DNA of 64,000 nt, taken from Soonwooa buanensis (lineage in GTDB: Bacteria; Bacteroidota; Bacteroidia; Flavobacteriales; Weeksellaceae). Positions 53,806 to 63,340 of this stretch are shown here, piece after piece. The notes under the pieces were generated by a model. The model made no database searches, was not told the DNA's origin, and saw only the letters and a list, made by a program, of their open reading frames with translations. The stretch spans positions 1 through 64,000 of the forward strand of contig NZ_FUYZ01000011.1 in NCBI RefSeq assembly GCF_900167905.1, read 5' to 3'. The translations under genes were made by a program, and so were the position numbers. Each line of letters begins with the position of its first letter. Position 1 is the stretch's first letter.

Positions 53806-54732
53806 ATGAAAGTAACTGTTGTTGGCGCAGGTGCCGTAGGTGCAAGTTGTGCAGAGTACATCGCGATGAAAAACTTCGCATCAGAAGTAGTATTAGTTGA
53901 CATTAAAGAAGGTTTTGCGGAAGGTAAAGCTATGGACTTAATGCAATGTGCATCTCTTAACGCTTTTGATACAAAAATTACTGGTACAACTGGTGATTAT
54001 AGCAAAACTGCTGGGTCAAAAGTAGCGGTTATCACGTCTGGTATCCCAAGAAAACCAGGGATGACAAGAGAAGAACTTATTGGTATTAACGCTGGTATCG
54101 TTAAAGAAGTTACTGCTAATTTGGTAAAACATTCTCCTGACGTTATCATTATTGTGGTATCTAACCCAATGGATACAATGGCTTATTTGGTACATAAAAC
54201 GTCTGGTCTTCCTAAAGAAAGAATCATCGGTATGGGAGGTGCGTTAGATTCTGCACGTTTCAAATACAGATTGGCAGAGGCTTTAGAATGTCCAATTTCT
54301 GACGTTGACGGTATGGTTATCGCAGCACATTCAGACACAGGAATGCTTCCATTGGTTAGCAAGGCGACAAGAAATGGTGTGCCTGTAACTGAATTCCTTA
54401 ACGATGAGCAAGTTGCTTACGTTACAGAAGAAACTAAAGTTGGTGGTGCGACATTAACTAAATTATTAGGAACTTCTGCTTGGTATGCGCCAGGTGCGGC
54501 TGTATCTGTATTGGTACAATCTATCCTTTGCGACCAAAAGAAAATGATCCCTTGTTCGTTAATGTTGGACGGTGAGTACGGACAGTCAGATATTTGTCTT
54601 GGTGTTCCTGCGATTATCGGTGCTAATGGTGTTGAAAAAATCGTTGATATTACATTAACGGATGCTGAAAAAGCAAAATTCGCTGAAGCTGCACAAGCTG
54701 TAAGAGAAGTTAATGGTGATTTGAAATTCTAA
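53806..54732 (+). CDS. mdh: Malate dehydrogenase
   Basis: This 308-residue enzyme of the LDH-like MDH type oxidises malate to oxaloacetate. The NAD loop is GAGAVG at 7-12, the substrate arginines are in GIPRKPGMTREEL (R82 and R88), VVSNPMD follows, and the catalytic histidine is H175 in AAHSDTGMLPL. The presence of R82 and RKPGM supports malate over lactate. It stands alone, with a strong terminator. Confidence 0.96.
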   Translation: MKVTVVGAGAVGASCAEYIAMKNFASEVVLVDIKEGFAEGKAMDLMQCASLNAFDTKITGTTGDYSKTAGSKVAVITSGIPRKPGMTREELIGINAGIVKEVTANLVKHSPDVIIIVVSNPMDTMAYLVHKTSGLPKERIIGMGGALDSARFKYRLAEALECPISDVDGMVIAAHSDTGMLPLVSKATRNGVPVTEFLNDEQVAYVTEETKVGGATLTKLLGTSAWYAPGAAVSVLVQSILCDQKKMIPCSLMLDGEYGQSDICLGVPAIIGANGVEKIVDITLTDAEKAKFAEAAQAVREVNGDLKF

Positions 54733-54754
54733 GAATTTCTGTCTTCAAAATATT

Positions 54755-54786
54755 AAGGCGTATCATTTTTGATACGCCTTTTTTTT
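54755..54786 (+). terminator. Terminator of mdh
   Basis: AAGGCGTATC and its complement enclose a 6-nt loop and are followed by eight T. Confidence 0.93.
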
Positions 54787-54876
54787 GATTCATTCCTTTT
54801 TTATAAGTTTAAAATACTTTAAAAATGATTTGTCAACATTTCAGAACGCTAAGGTCATCTATTTAAATTGCCTTTA

Positions 54877-55419
54877 TTAGTGAAAATCTTGTTTTAATAG
54901 AGAATAATATTCTATATCAACAAAGTCGTCGTCAACTTTTTCGGCTTGACGCAATCGACCTTCAAGCTGGAAATTCAACTTATCCATTATCTTTTTAGAG
55001 TTGCTATTTTCTGGTTCAATAATGCATTCGATACGATTGAGGCTTAGGTTTTCAAAAGCATATTTACAAATTTCGCCAAATGCCTCAGCAATATATCCTT
55101 TGCCCCAATTTTCAGGCAATAACCAATAGCCAGCCTCTGTTTTCTGATGATTTTTTTGGTGATTACTAAAGCCACAAGCACCCAATTTTTTTTCTGAATT
55201 TTTATCGCAGATAACCCACCAATAGCCAAGCTTCTTGTTTTTTAAATGTTTGTACCATTCCATTTGTTCTTTAGTGGCTTCCAAATCGGGATAACTAACA
55301 GTTAAAAATTTTGTAACCTTGGGGTTAGAAAAAGCCTTGTAAACAAAATCAATATCAGAATCTTCTACAGGTCTTATAATGAGTCTTTCAGTTTGAAGGA
55401 TAGGATTGTTTTCGGTCAT
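54877..55419 (-). CDS. GNAT-family N-acetyltransferase (RimJ/RimL-like)
   Basis: This 180-residue acetyltransferase has the fold of ribosomal-protein or small-molecule N-acetyltransferases: TERLIIRPVEDSDIDFVYKAFSNPKV at the start, the acetyl-CoA motif LPENWGKGYIAEAFGEICKYAF in the middle, and LNRIECIIEPENSNSKKIMDKLNF near the end. The substrate is not known. Monocistronic. Confidence 0.9.
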   Translation of the reverse strand: MTENNPILQTERLIIRPVEDSDIDFVYKAFSNPKVTKFLTVSYPDLEATKEQMEWYKHLKNKKLGYWWVICDKNSEKKLGACGFSNHQKNHQKTEAGYWLLPENWGKGYIAEAFGEICKYAFENLSLNRIECIIEPENSNSKKIMDKLNFQLEGRLRQAEKVDDDFVDIEYYSLLKQDFH

Positions 55420-55645
55420 GTCATAGTTTTTTTACAAAATTAACTTTATTTTTGTTATATTTTTTAAAAAATTATGTTAAATTGGTTTTATTTTTAATAA
55501 ATATTCATTTTTAGCTTTTGTATTTTGAATACCTTATATAAATGAGCAATTATTTATGCATCCTAAGTAAATTATATACTCCTAAAATATTTATATTTTA
55601 TTTTAAAAAAGTATAGCAAATCGCTAATTTTCATTATTTTCTAAT

Positions 55646-55653
55646 TAAATTTG
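55646..55653 (+). promoter_or_regulatory. -7 promoter element of the phosphorelay cluster
   Basis: TAAATTTG matches TAnnTTTG, 50 bp before the first kinase gene. The rest of the 284-bp spacer from 55420 is AT-rich, with nothing else recognised. Confidence 0.5.
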
Positions 55654-55703
55654 ATTTGCAAAACACAAATGTAAACTAACAAAATAATAGTTTAATTTGA
55701 TTT

Positions 55704-57173
55704 ATGATTTTAATTGTAGACGACAATCAATCCAATATATTTTCGCTGAAAAGGCTTTTGGAATCTCAGGATTTCCCTGTGGATACCGCAAGTTCGGGTG
55801 AAGAAGCTCTTGCAAAAGGGCTTCGCAACGATTATCAATTGATAATTTTGGACGTTCAAATGCCCGATATGGATGGTTTTGAGGTGGCCGAAACTTTTGC
55901 TGGTTATAGCAAAACCAAAGAAATTCCGATTATTTTTCTTTCTGCGGTGAACACCGACAAACGCTTTATTACAAAGGGTTACGCTTCTGGTGGAATCGAT
56001 TATGTGACCAAACCTATTGATCCAGATATCTTGATGTTGAAGGTGAAAACCTACTATAATATTCAAGGACAAAATGCGGAGTTGAAGAAAACGAAACAAA
56101 GCCTTGAACTTGAAGTAAAAGGCCGTCGTGAAACACAAGTTGTAATGAAATCGCAGCTCGATCATTTCCAGCAAATGTTGGAAGCGCTACCTCAGATTGC
56201 TTTTACGTTGAGCAATACGGGCGAAATTGAGTTTGTTAACCGGAGATGGTTCCAATATTCGAAGTCGGATAAAACCTTTCCAGAAGTTCATCCCGACGAT
56301 AAAGCATTGGTGGATGAATTTGGTCGTCAACGAGAAAATCTAGAAGCCATCGCACTTGAGGCTCGAATTAAAAATATCGAAACGGGCGAATACCGGTATC
56401 ATTTGTTGAGAATGTCTCCGATTTTAGAAAATTCGGAAGCGAAAAATTGGGTCGGAACTTTTACGGATATCAATGATCAGAAAAGGGTTGAGAAAGAAAA
56501 AGACGAATTCTTGAGTATCGCAAGTCACGAACTGAAAACGCCGTTAACAAGCATTAAAGCATACGTTCAACTTTTAGATCGTAAGTTAAAATTAGACAAA
56601 GAAAGTCCTGAAGCCAATTACGTGGCAAAAGTTCAGGATCAAATTGATAAACTGAATAATTTGATCACCGATTTGCTCGATGTTTCCAAAATTGAAAATG
56701 GAAAATTGAAGATGAATTTACAACCAACCAATTTGGAAAATGTAATTCATAACGCGATTGAAACGATTATTCAAACCCATGACGAAAACAGCGTAAGCAT
56801 TGAAAGACACGGCCAAAAGCCAGATTTCTTAATGCCGTTTGACGCAATTCGTGTGGAGCAAGTTTTAATCAATTTCTTAACCAACGCCATAAAATATTCA
56901 CCAAAAAATAATAGAGTTATCGTAACCACTTCTGTGGACGAAAACGATGTTAAGATCAGTGTAACCGACTTCGGAATCGGGATTCCCGAGTACAAGCAAG
57001 ATGCGGTTTTTAATAAATTTTATCGTGTTGAAGAATCTTCCCTGCAATTTCAAGGTATGGGAATTGGGCTTTATATTTGTGCAGAAATCATCAAGCAACA
57101 TGGCGGGAGCATCGGTCTTTCCAGCATAATTGATGAAGGATCAACTTTTTATTTCACCTTACCAATAAAGTAA
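55704..57173 (+). CDS. Receiver-PAS-histidine kinase protein
   Basis: This 489-residue cytoplasmic protein has a receiver at the N-terminus (D50 in LIILDVQMPDMDG), a PAS domain (about 158-258, ending VGTFTDINDQKRVEKEK) and a kinase core with H275 in IASHELKTPLTSIKA, then NFLTNAIKYSP and DFGIGIPE. It lacks membrane helices. The receiver in front of the kinase fits a place in the middle of a phosphorelay. The stop is 4 bp before the start of the 1202-residue hybrid kinase. Confidence 0.93.
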   Translation: MILIVDDNQSNIFSLKRLLESQDFPVDTASSGEEALAKGLRNDYQLIILDVQMPDMDGFEVAETFAGYSKTKEIPIIFLSAVNTDKRFITKGYASGGIDYVTKPIDPDILMLKVKTYYNIQGQNAELKKTKQSLELEVKGRRETQVVMKSQLDHFQQMLEALPQIAFTLSNTGEIEFVNRRWFQYSKSDKTFPEVHPDDKALVDEFGRQRENLEAIALEARIKNIETGEYRYHLLRMSPILENSEAKNWVGTFTDINDQKRVEKEKDEFLSIASHELKTPLTSIKAYVQLLDRKLKLDKESPEANYVAKVQDQIDKLNNLITDLLDVSKIENGKLKMNLQPTNLENVIHNAIETIIQTHDENSVSIERHGQKPDFLMPFDAIRVEQVLINFLTNAIKYSPKNNRVIVTTSVDENDVKISVTDFGIGIPEYKQDAVFNKFYRVEESSLQFQGMGIGLYICAEIIKQHGGSIGLSSIIDEGSTFYFTLPIK

Positions 57174-57177
57174 ATTT

Positions 57178-60100
57178 ATGGCAGGAAAAACAATCAGAAA
57201 TCTACAATTTGGCGTCGGAATGTCGCTTTTGTTGCTTATTGCGACCTCAATTGCGTCGTATTTAAGCATTCAAAAACAAATGGAAAACCGTGAAAGTTTA
57301 TCCAATTCCAGACGATCTATAACCGCGATAAAAGATGTTTTGGTGGCGCTTTTAGACGCTGAAACAGGAAATCGAGGCTTTCAAATAACGGGCAAAGAAG
57401 AGTTTTTGGAGCCGTATAATCGTGGTTTGGAAGAATTTCCGAAGGCGATTGCACGTTTAAAAGATTTGGGTAACGACGATAAAATTCAAAAAGATCGAGT
57501 TGACAGTCTTCAAAGTTCGGTGCAGAGCCGGATTGGGGTTTTGCAAAGTATGATTGATAAAAAACGTCAAAATCAGGATGTTTCGCAATCCGATATGCTT
57601 CGTAGCAAGACTTACATGGACAAAAGTCGCAAATTGGTGGCCGATTTTGTGAAGCATGAAGAAGATGTTTTAGAACTTAAAAATGTCGATCTCAAAGAAT
57701 CTGCGTTGATCACCAAGATTTTCCTTCTATTTTCGTCGCTTGGCGCGATTGGGATTACGGCTTTTCTTTATTTTAAACTTCGAAGTGACATTCTCCGTCG
57801 TGACAAATTAGAAAAAGCCTTGGTTTCTAAAGATGAACAAATGACGGCGCGTGTTTCGGCGATTCAAAAGATTGCAAACGGCGTTGCCAAAGGCGATTAC
57901 AGTTTACGAATTGACGATTCTGAATCTGATAATTTGGGAGAATTAGTCGGTTCTTTGAATCACATGACCGATTCCTTGAAAACCTCTTTTGATACCATTA
58001 ATAAAAGCGATTGGCGACAAAAAGGTTTGGCGGTTCTCAACGAATCTTTGGTTGGGAATAAATCCATCAAAGAGATTACTGCAAAGGCTTTGACGCATTT
58101 GGTGGAGTACGGAAATTGCATCAGTGGTGCACTTTATTTATTGAATGATGAAGTGCTAAAACTTGAAAGTTCTTATGGTTTAGAAAGCTCCATGAAAAAC
58201 CACTTTAATCAAGGTGAAGGCATGGTTGGGCAAGTTTTTGTGCAGAAAAAACCTCGTGTTTACAATGATATTTTAGAAAAAGATGTGGTGGCAAGTTTTG
58301 CGAGCAGCAAATTGCATATTAACGGAATTTTGTTGGTTCCGATTATGGTTGGTCGACAAGCGATCGGAATTGTCGAATTAAATTCTGGTAACAATTTCCA
58401 AGAAGATGATGTGGATTTCTTTGCAGAAAGTTGTCGAATTCTCGGGATTGCGTTAAGCGCAGCAAGAGGTCGTGAAAAAGAGCAAAAATTATTGGAAGAA
58501 ACTCAGGCGCAGTCGGAGGAATTGCAAGTTCAACATTCGGAATTAGAGAATTTGAACACCGAATTGGAAGCGCAAACACAAAAATTACAAGCTTCGGAAG
58601 AGGAATTACGTGTTCAGCAGGAAGAATTAATGCAAACCAATGCCGAATTGGAAGAGCGTTCGAAGTTATTAGAAGAGAAAAATCATTTGATTGCAGAACG
58701 TAACATCGAAATTCAGAAAAAGGCTGAAGAATTAGCTTTAAGTACGAAATATAAGTCGGAATTTTTGGCGAATATGTCGCACGAATTGCGCACACCGTTA
58801 AATTCAATTTTGTTGCTTTCTCGTTTAATGGCGGAAGATCCAGACGATAATTTAACCGAAGATCAAATTGAATCTGCAAAAGTGATTCAAAGCTCGGGAA
58901 GCAGTTTATTGACCTTAATTGACGAGATTTTAGATTTAGCAAAAATCGAGTCTGGTAAAATGAATTTGGAATATCAACACGTTCCAATCGACGATGTGGT
59001 GAAGGATTTGCGCAATTTGTTCAATCCAATGATGCAAGAAAAAGGTTTGGATTTCAATATTAATATCGATTCAGATTTAAGTCAAACCATCGAAACGGAT
59101 AGACTTCGCGTCGATCAAGTATTGAGAAATTTAATGTCAAACGCCCTGAAATTCACGTCTAAAGGCAGCATTAGTTTAAATATTAAGAAAGATCCTATTC
59201 AAAAAGGATTCGTTATTTTCTCTGTAAAAGATACGGGAATCGGGATTCCAGAAGACAAACAACGCATTATTTTCGAGGCGTTTCAACAAGCGGATGGCTC
59301 TACCAGACGTAAGTTTGGCGGGACTGGACTTGGACTTTCCATCAGCCGTGAAATTGCAAAATTATTGGGCGGCGAACTTCAATTGACTTCGAAAGTGGAT
59401 GAAGGTTCGGAGTTTAATTTGGTGATTCCGATGACTTCAAAACTGAAGGTGGAATATGTGAATAAGGAACAAGATTTAATTGAAACGATTCAAGAAGACG
59501 TTCAAGAAATCAAAGAAATTATTGCGTTTGACGACGAGTTGCCTGCACCAATCGAAATTTTGGGTATTCCAGAAGACGTTCCCGACGATCGAGATTCCAT
59601 CACAAAAGACGATAAGGTGATTTTGATTGTTGAAGATGACGTTAATTTTGCAAAAGCTTTGGTGAAATACGCGCACACTCAAAATTACAAAGCAATAGCG
59701 ATGGTTCGCGGCGATTATGCGCTTCCTGCCGCGTTGAAATACCGTCCGTCAGCGATTTTATTGGATGTTCAACTTCCTGTAAAAGACGGTTGGCAAGTCA
59801 TGGACGAATTGAAAGGAAACCTTCAAACCAAGCATATTCCGGTGCACATGATGTCCTCACTTCACGTGAAAAAGGAAAGTTTGATGAAAGGCGCCATCGA
59901 TTTCATCAACAAACCAATGGCGTTGGAACAAATGGCGGATGTTTTCAAAAAAATTGAAGAAGCTTTAAGTAAAACCCTTCAAAAAGTGCTTATTGTAGAG
60001 GAAAATGCAAAGCATGCTACAGCGCTTTCGTACTTCTTGAGCAACTTTAATATTTCGGCTTCTGTGGAAGATAAAGCGGAGGATTGTGTGTCGGCTTTCA

Positions 60101-60786
60101 TCGATCAGAACGTAGATTGCGTGATTTTGAATGTTGAAAATTCGCGTGGTGAAGAATATTCAATTATTGAAACGATAAAAAGTCATGAAGGTTTAGAAAA
60201 TCTACCGATTATTATCTTTATTGATCGTAGTTTGTCGAAATCTGAGGAGTTAAAAATCAAGCAATACGCCGATTCTATCGTTGTGAAAACGGCGCATTCG
60301 TATCAAAGAATTTTGGATGAAGTTGGTTTGTTTTTACATTTGGTGGAAGAAAAAAATAGCACCGAAGAAAACAGAAAAAACTCGACGCTTGGCTCATTGA
60401 CAGAGGTTTTGAGTGGTAAAAAAATCTTAATTACCGATGATGATGTTCGCAACATTTTCTCACTCACCAAGGTTTTAGAAAAATATAAAGTGGAAGTTGT
60501 TTTGGCGATGGACGGCAAGCAAGCCTTAGAACAAATGGCTGCAAACCCTGATATCGACGTGGTTTTAATGGATATGATGATGCCTGAAATGGACGGCTAC
60601 GAAACCATCCGCGAAATCCGAAAACAACCAAAATACATGCGACTTCCGGTGATTGCCATCACGGCAAAATCCATGATTGGCGAACGCGAAAAATGTATTG
60701 AAGCCGGCGCTTCCGACTACATTTCTAAGCCCGTGGATACCGACCAATTGTTATCGTTACTCCGCGTTTGGATGTACGAAAGTTAA
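57178..60786 (+). CDS. CHASE3-HAMP-GAF hybrid histidine kinase with three receivers
   Basis: This 1202-residue protein has, in order: a membrane helix (about 13-30), a CHASE3 sensor (about 40-170), a second membrane helix (about 178-198), HAMP (about 200-270), GAF (about 285-430), a long coiled coil (435-520), kinase H535 (MSHELRTPLNSI) with NLMSNALKFT and DTGIGIPED, then receivers REC1 (D863), REC2 (position 985 is N, not D, and the motif is VILNVEN) and REC3 (D1132). REC2 cannot accept phosphate at the usual site. It probably integrates periplasmic and cytoplasmic signals and feeds the free receivers downstream. Confidence 0.92.
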   Translation: MAGKTIRNLQFGVGMSLLLLIATSIASYLSIQKQMENRESLSNSRRSITAIKDVLVALLDAETGNRGFQITGKEEFLEPYNRGLEEFPKAIARLKDLGNDDKIQKDRVDSLQSSVQSRIGVLQSMIDKKRQNQDVSQSDMLRSKTYMDKSRKLVADFVKHEEDVLELKNVDLKESALITKIFLLFSSLGAIGITAFLYFKLRSDILRRDKLEKALVSKDEQMTARVSAIQKIANGVAKGDYSLRIDDSESDNLGELVGSLNHMTDSLKTSFDTINKSDWRQKGLAVLNESLVGNKSIKEITAKALTHLVEYGNCISGALYLLNDEVLKLESSYGLESSMKNHFNQGEGMVGQVFVQKKPRVYNDILEKDVVASFASSKLHINGILLVPIMVGRQAIGIVELNSGNNFQEDDVDFFAESCRILGIALSAARGREKEQKLLEETQAQSEELQVQHSELENLNTELEAQTQKLQASEEELRVQQEELMQTNAELEERSKLLEEKNHLIAERNIEIQKKAEELALSTKYKSEFLANMSHELRTPLNSILLLSRLMAEDPDDNLTEDQIESAKVIQSSGSSLLTLIDEILDLAKIESGKMNLEYQHVPIDDVVKDLRNLFNPMMQEKGLDFNINIDSDLSQTIETDRLRVDQVLRNLMSNALKFTSKGSISLNIKKDPIQKGFVIFSVKDTGIGIPEDKQRIIFEAFQQADGSTRRKFGGTGLGLSISREIAKLLGGELQLTSKVDEGSEFNLVIPMTSKLKVEYVNKEQDLIETIQEDVQEIKEIIAFDDELPAPIEILGIPEDVPDDRDSITKDDKVILIVEDDVNFAKALVKYAHTQNYKAIAMVRGDYALPAALKYRPSAILLDVQLPVKDGWQVMDELKGNLQTKHIPVHMMSSLHVKKESLMKGAIDFINKPMALEQMADVFKKIEEALSKTLQKVLIVEENAKHATALSYFLSNFNISASVEDKAEDCVSAFIDQNVDCVILNVENSRGEEYSIIETIKSHEGLENLPIIIFIDRSLSKSEELKIKQYADSIVVKTAHSYQRILDEVGLFLHLVEEKNSTEENRKNSTLGSLTEVLSGKKILITDDDVRNIFSLTKVLEKYKVEVVLAMDGKQALEQMAANPDIDVVLMDMMMPEMDGYETIREIRKQPKYMRLPVIAITAKSMIGEREKCIEAGASDYISKPVDTDQLLSLLRVWMYES

Positions 60787-60801
60787 TTTGCTTTTAGAAT
60801 T

Positions 60802-61167
60802 ATGAATAAGAAAGTGCTCATCGTGGACGACGATCCACGCAACATATTTGCCCTAAAACTCACCTTAAAATCACGAGGTTTTCAATTGGAAAGTTCAACT
60901 TCTGCGCAAGAAGCCATCCAAATGTTGAAGTCTCAAAACGATTTTGATGTCGTATTGATGGACATGATGATGCCCGAAATGGACGGTTATGAAGCCACGA
61001 AAATCATCAGAAAATCGGAGGATATAAAGCAAATTCCGATTATTGCAGTGACGGCGCAAGCGATGCCTGAAGATAAGCAAAAATGTTTGGATGCGGGAGC
61101 GCAAGATTACGTCTCGAAGCCGATAAATGTTGATGTTTTGATGAACGCCATGGAAAAACTATTTTGA
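60802..61167 (+). CDS. Single-domain response regulator
   Basis: This 121-residue receiver has D54 in VVLMDMMMPEMDGYE, the acid pair DD at 9-10, and the lysine in DYVSKPINVDVL. No output domain is attached, so it likely passes phosphate on or acts by protein contact. Its stop overlaps the CheR start (TGATG). It is nearly a match in style to REC3 of the preceding hybrid kinase, suggesting shared ancestry. Confidence 0.93.
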   Translation: MNKKVLIVDDDPRNIFALKLTLKSRGFQLESSTSAQEAIQMLKSQNDFDVVLMDMMMPEMDGYEATKIIRKSEDIKQIPIIAVTAQAMPEDKQKCLDAGAQDYVSKPINVDVLMNAMEKLF

Positions 61168-61997
61168 TGCTAGAACCGAGTATTGTAAAAGATGAAGAGG
61201 TTGAATATCTGATTAAAGATGTCCACGAATTGTATGGTTACGACTTTTCGCAGTACAGTCGCGCCTCGTTCAAACGTCGTATTAATCGCATTTGTTTGAT
61301 CGATCGCTTCACGAGTTACGCCGAATTGCGTTACACGGTGATGAACGATCCCGAATATTTGAAGCGTTTTGTGGAAGAAATCACTGTAAACGTCACCGAA
61401 ATGTTTCGTGATCCAAGTTTTTTTAAGGCGTTGCGCGAAGATATTTTGCCGCAATTGGGAACTTATCCGCTGATTCGGATTTGGGTTGCGGGTTGTTCAA
61501 CAGGCGAAGAAGCTTATTCCATCGCTATTTTGTTGAAAGAAGCAGGTTTGTATCATAAATGTTTGATTTACGGAACCGACATCAATCCGTCGGTTTTGGA
61601 GAAAGCCAGAGCAGGCGTTTTCCCCATCCAACAAATGAAATTATACACCGAAAATTACATTCTTTCGGGCGGAAAAAAAGAGTTTTCAGATTATTATACA
61701 GCGAATTATGACAGCGTAAGATTTGATTCAAGTTTAAAAGAAAAACTGATTTTATCAACGCATAATTTGGTTTCAGATTCATCTTTTAACAGCTTTCAGT
61801 TGATTATTTGTCGCAATGTTCTGATCTATTTTGATAAAACTTTGCAAGAGCGCGTTTTCAAATTATTTGATGAAAGTTTGGAGAATTTGGGCTATTTGGC
61901 GTTGGGTTCCAAAGAAACGTTAAGGTTTTCAAATTTGGATAAAAACTACAACCAAGTTGACGATCAAAAGATTTGGAAAAAAGTGGAGCATCATTAA
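61167..61997 (+). CDS. cheR: CheR-type methyltransferase
   Basis: This 276-residue protein (ATG at 61167, overlapping the receiver stop) has the CheR N-terminal helical domain (YDFSQYSRASFKRRI) and SAM domain: ITVNVTEMFRDPSFFKAL, then RIWVAGCSTGEEAYSIAI, then IYGTDINPSVLEKA. It should methylate glutamates of chemoreceptors or receptor-like coiled coils. No methyl-accepting receptors, CheA, CheW or flagellar genes are in the window. The coiled coil of the 1202-residue kinase could be its substrate, but that is speculation. Confidence 0.93.
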   Translation: MLEPSIVKDEEVEYLIKDVHELYGYDFSQYSRASFKRRINRICLIDRFTSYAELRYTVMNDPEYLKRFVEEITVNVTEMFRDPSFFKALREDILPQLGTYPLIRIWVAGCSTGEEAYSIAILLKEAGLYHKCLIYGTDINPSVLEKARAGVFPIQQMKLYTENYILSGGKKEFSDYYTANYDSVRFDSSLKEKLILSTHNLVSDSSFNSFQLIICRNVLIYFDKTLQERVFKLFDESLENLGYLALGSKETLRFSNLDKNYNQVDDQKIWKKVEHH

Positions 61998-62020
61998 AGT
62001 TTTAAATTTATATAAAAGTC

Positions 62021-62091
62021 TGTCATTTTGAATGAAACGAAATGAAATGAAAAATCTCTTATTGTGAGATTTCGCCTTCGTCGAAATGATA
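62021..62091. repeat. Imperfect inverted-repeat element
   Basis: The element opens TGTCATTTTGAATGAAACGA and closes TCGTCGAAATGATA; AAATCTC-TTATTG-TGAGATTT forms the inner stem. It belongs to a family of dispersed intergenic repeats seen again at 62692. Confidence 0.75.
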
Positions 62092-62106
62092 ATACGAAAA
62101 TAAAAA

Positions 62107-62679
62107 ATGAACAACAAAAAGACGGAAATCGTAGTTATAGGTGGCTCTGCAGGAAGTTTGCAGGTCATTCTCGACATGATTAAATCTTTGGATTCTGATC
62201 TTGGATTTCCGATTATCATTGTTGTTCACCGAAAAGCGCAAGCAACCAACGTTTTGCCGTATCTGTTGCAACAGTTTTTAGAGATGGAAGTCCTCGAAAT
62301 TGAAGACAAAACGGAAATCGAAATCAATAAAATGTACGTTGTGCCAGGCGATTATCACATGCTTTTTGAATCTAAAAATAGAGTATCTTTGGATGCCTCA
62401 GAAAAGGTGAATTATTCGCGTCCGTCGATTGATGTAACCTTTAAATCGGTTGCTGAACTATTTGGAAAAAATGCAGTCGCGATTTTACTTTCTGGCGCAA
62501 ATGCCGATGGCGTAGAAGGTTTAGAATATATTAAGCGAAACGGTGGTAAAGTTTGGATTCAGAATCCTGAAACCGCAGAAGTGGATTATATGCCGAAACA
62601 TGCGATGGCACAAGTGGATTACGATTGTGTTTTTGATCCGAAAGACTTGGCTGGGAAAATTAATAAGTTAAAGATTTAA
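62107..62679 (+). CDS. cheB: CheB-type methylesterase without receiver
   Basis: This 190-residue protein is the catalytic domain of CheB alone. The triad is S14 in GGSAGS, H41 in VVHRK and D134 in LSGANADG. It has no receiver domain, so its activity is not set by direct phosphorylation; one of the free receivers may contact it. With CheR it forms an adaptation pair. Family members sometimes act on targets other than chemoreceptors. Confidence 0.92.
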   Translation: MNNKKTEIVVIGGSAGSLQVILDMIKSLDSDLGFPIIIVVHRKAQATNVLPYLLQQFLEMEVLEIEDKTEIEINKMYVVPGDYHMLFESKNRVSLDASEKVNYSRPSIDVTFKSVAELFGKNAVAILLSGANADGVEGLEYIKRNGGKVWIQNPETAEVDYMPKHAMAQVDYDCVFDPKDLAGKINKLKI

Positions 62680-62691
62680 GTCACTATGTTT

Positions 62692-62764
62692 TGTCATTCA
62701 GAATGAAGCGTAGCGGAATGAAGAATCTTTTTGTTTATAGAGATTCCTCCTACGTCGGAATGAC
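62692..62764. repeat. Imperfect inverted-repeat element
   Basis: The element opens TGTCATTCAGAATGAAGCG and closes TACGTCGGAATGACA; AGAATC and GATTC form inner arms. It shares the outer sequence with 62021-62091 and lies between cheB and the next receiver gene. Confidence 0.8.
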
Positions 62765-62820
62765 AGATATTGTTAATGAATTAAGGGAAATTAATAAGTT
62801 GAATAATTAAAAAGAACGAA

Positions 62821-62933
62821 CGTCATTTCGAGTGTTTTTCGAAGCGAAGCGAAGAAAAATGTATCGAGAAATTTGATTTGAAAAATAAATTCTCGATCCA
62901 AATTCTGTTCAGAATTTTACTCGAATTGACGGA
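62821..62933. repeat. Imperfect inverted-repeat element (113 bp)
   Basis: The element opens CGTCATTTCGAGT and closes ACTCGAATTGACG; TATCGAGAA and TTCTCGA form an inner pair. It is the same family as 38730-38837. Confidence 0.8.
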
Positions 62934-62968
62934 TTGTACAACAAGAAATATTTTTGAAAATAAAGAAA

Positions 62969-63331
62969 ATGAGTAAGAAAAAAATACTAATTTTTGACGA
63001 TGATGCCATTATTTTGGAGGTGGTGAGCATCATTTTTGAAGATGCAGGTTACGAGGTGAAAATCTCCGAAACCTCGCACGATATTATCGAAAAAGTAGCG
63101 GAGTTTCAGCCCAACGTCATCCTTATGGACAACTGGATTCCGAATATCGGTGGTGTCGAAGCAACTAAACTTTTGAAAGCTCACGACGAATTTAAATCGA
63201 TTCCCGTTATTTATGTAACCGCCAACAACGATATTTCTGCTCTAGCCAAAGAAGCACAAGCAGATGATTTCATCGCGAAGCCATTTAATCTAGAGGATTT
63301 GGAGGAAAAGGTTGAGAAATATTGTAAATAA
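62969..63331 (+). CDS. Single-domain response regulator
   Basis: This 120-residue receiver uses the ATG at 62969. Phospho-acceptor is D54 in VILMDNWIPNIGG, and the conserved lysine is in FIAKPFNLEDL. It is more diverged than the receiver at 60802. No output domain is attached. The gap from cheB holds two repeat elements, so it may have its own promoter. Confidence 0.92.
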   Translation: MSKKKILIFDDDAIILEVVSIIFEDAGYEVKISETSHDIIEKVAEFQPNVILMDNWIPNIGGVEATKLLKAHDEFKSIPVIYVTANNDISALAKEAQADDFIAKPFNLEDLEEKVEKYCK

Positions 63332-63340
63332 TTTTACTTG

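Noticed and set aside
55704-63331. Flagellar or gliding chemotaxis operon
   Set aside because: No CheA, CheW, receptor, flagellar or gld genes are present, so a motility role cannot be supported.
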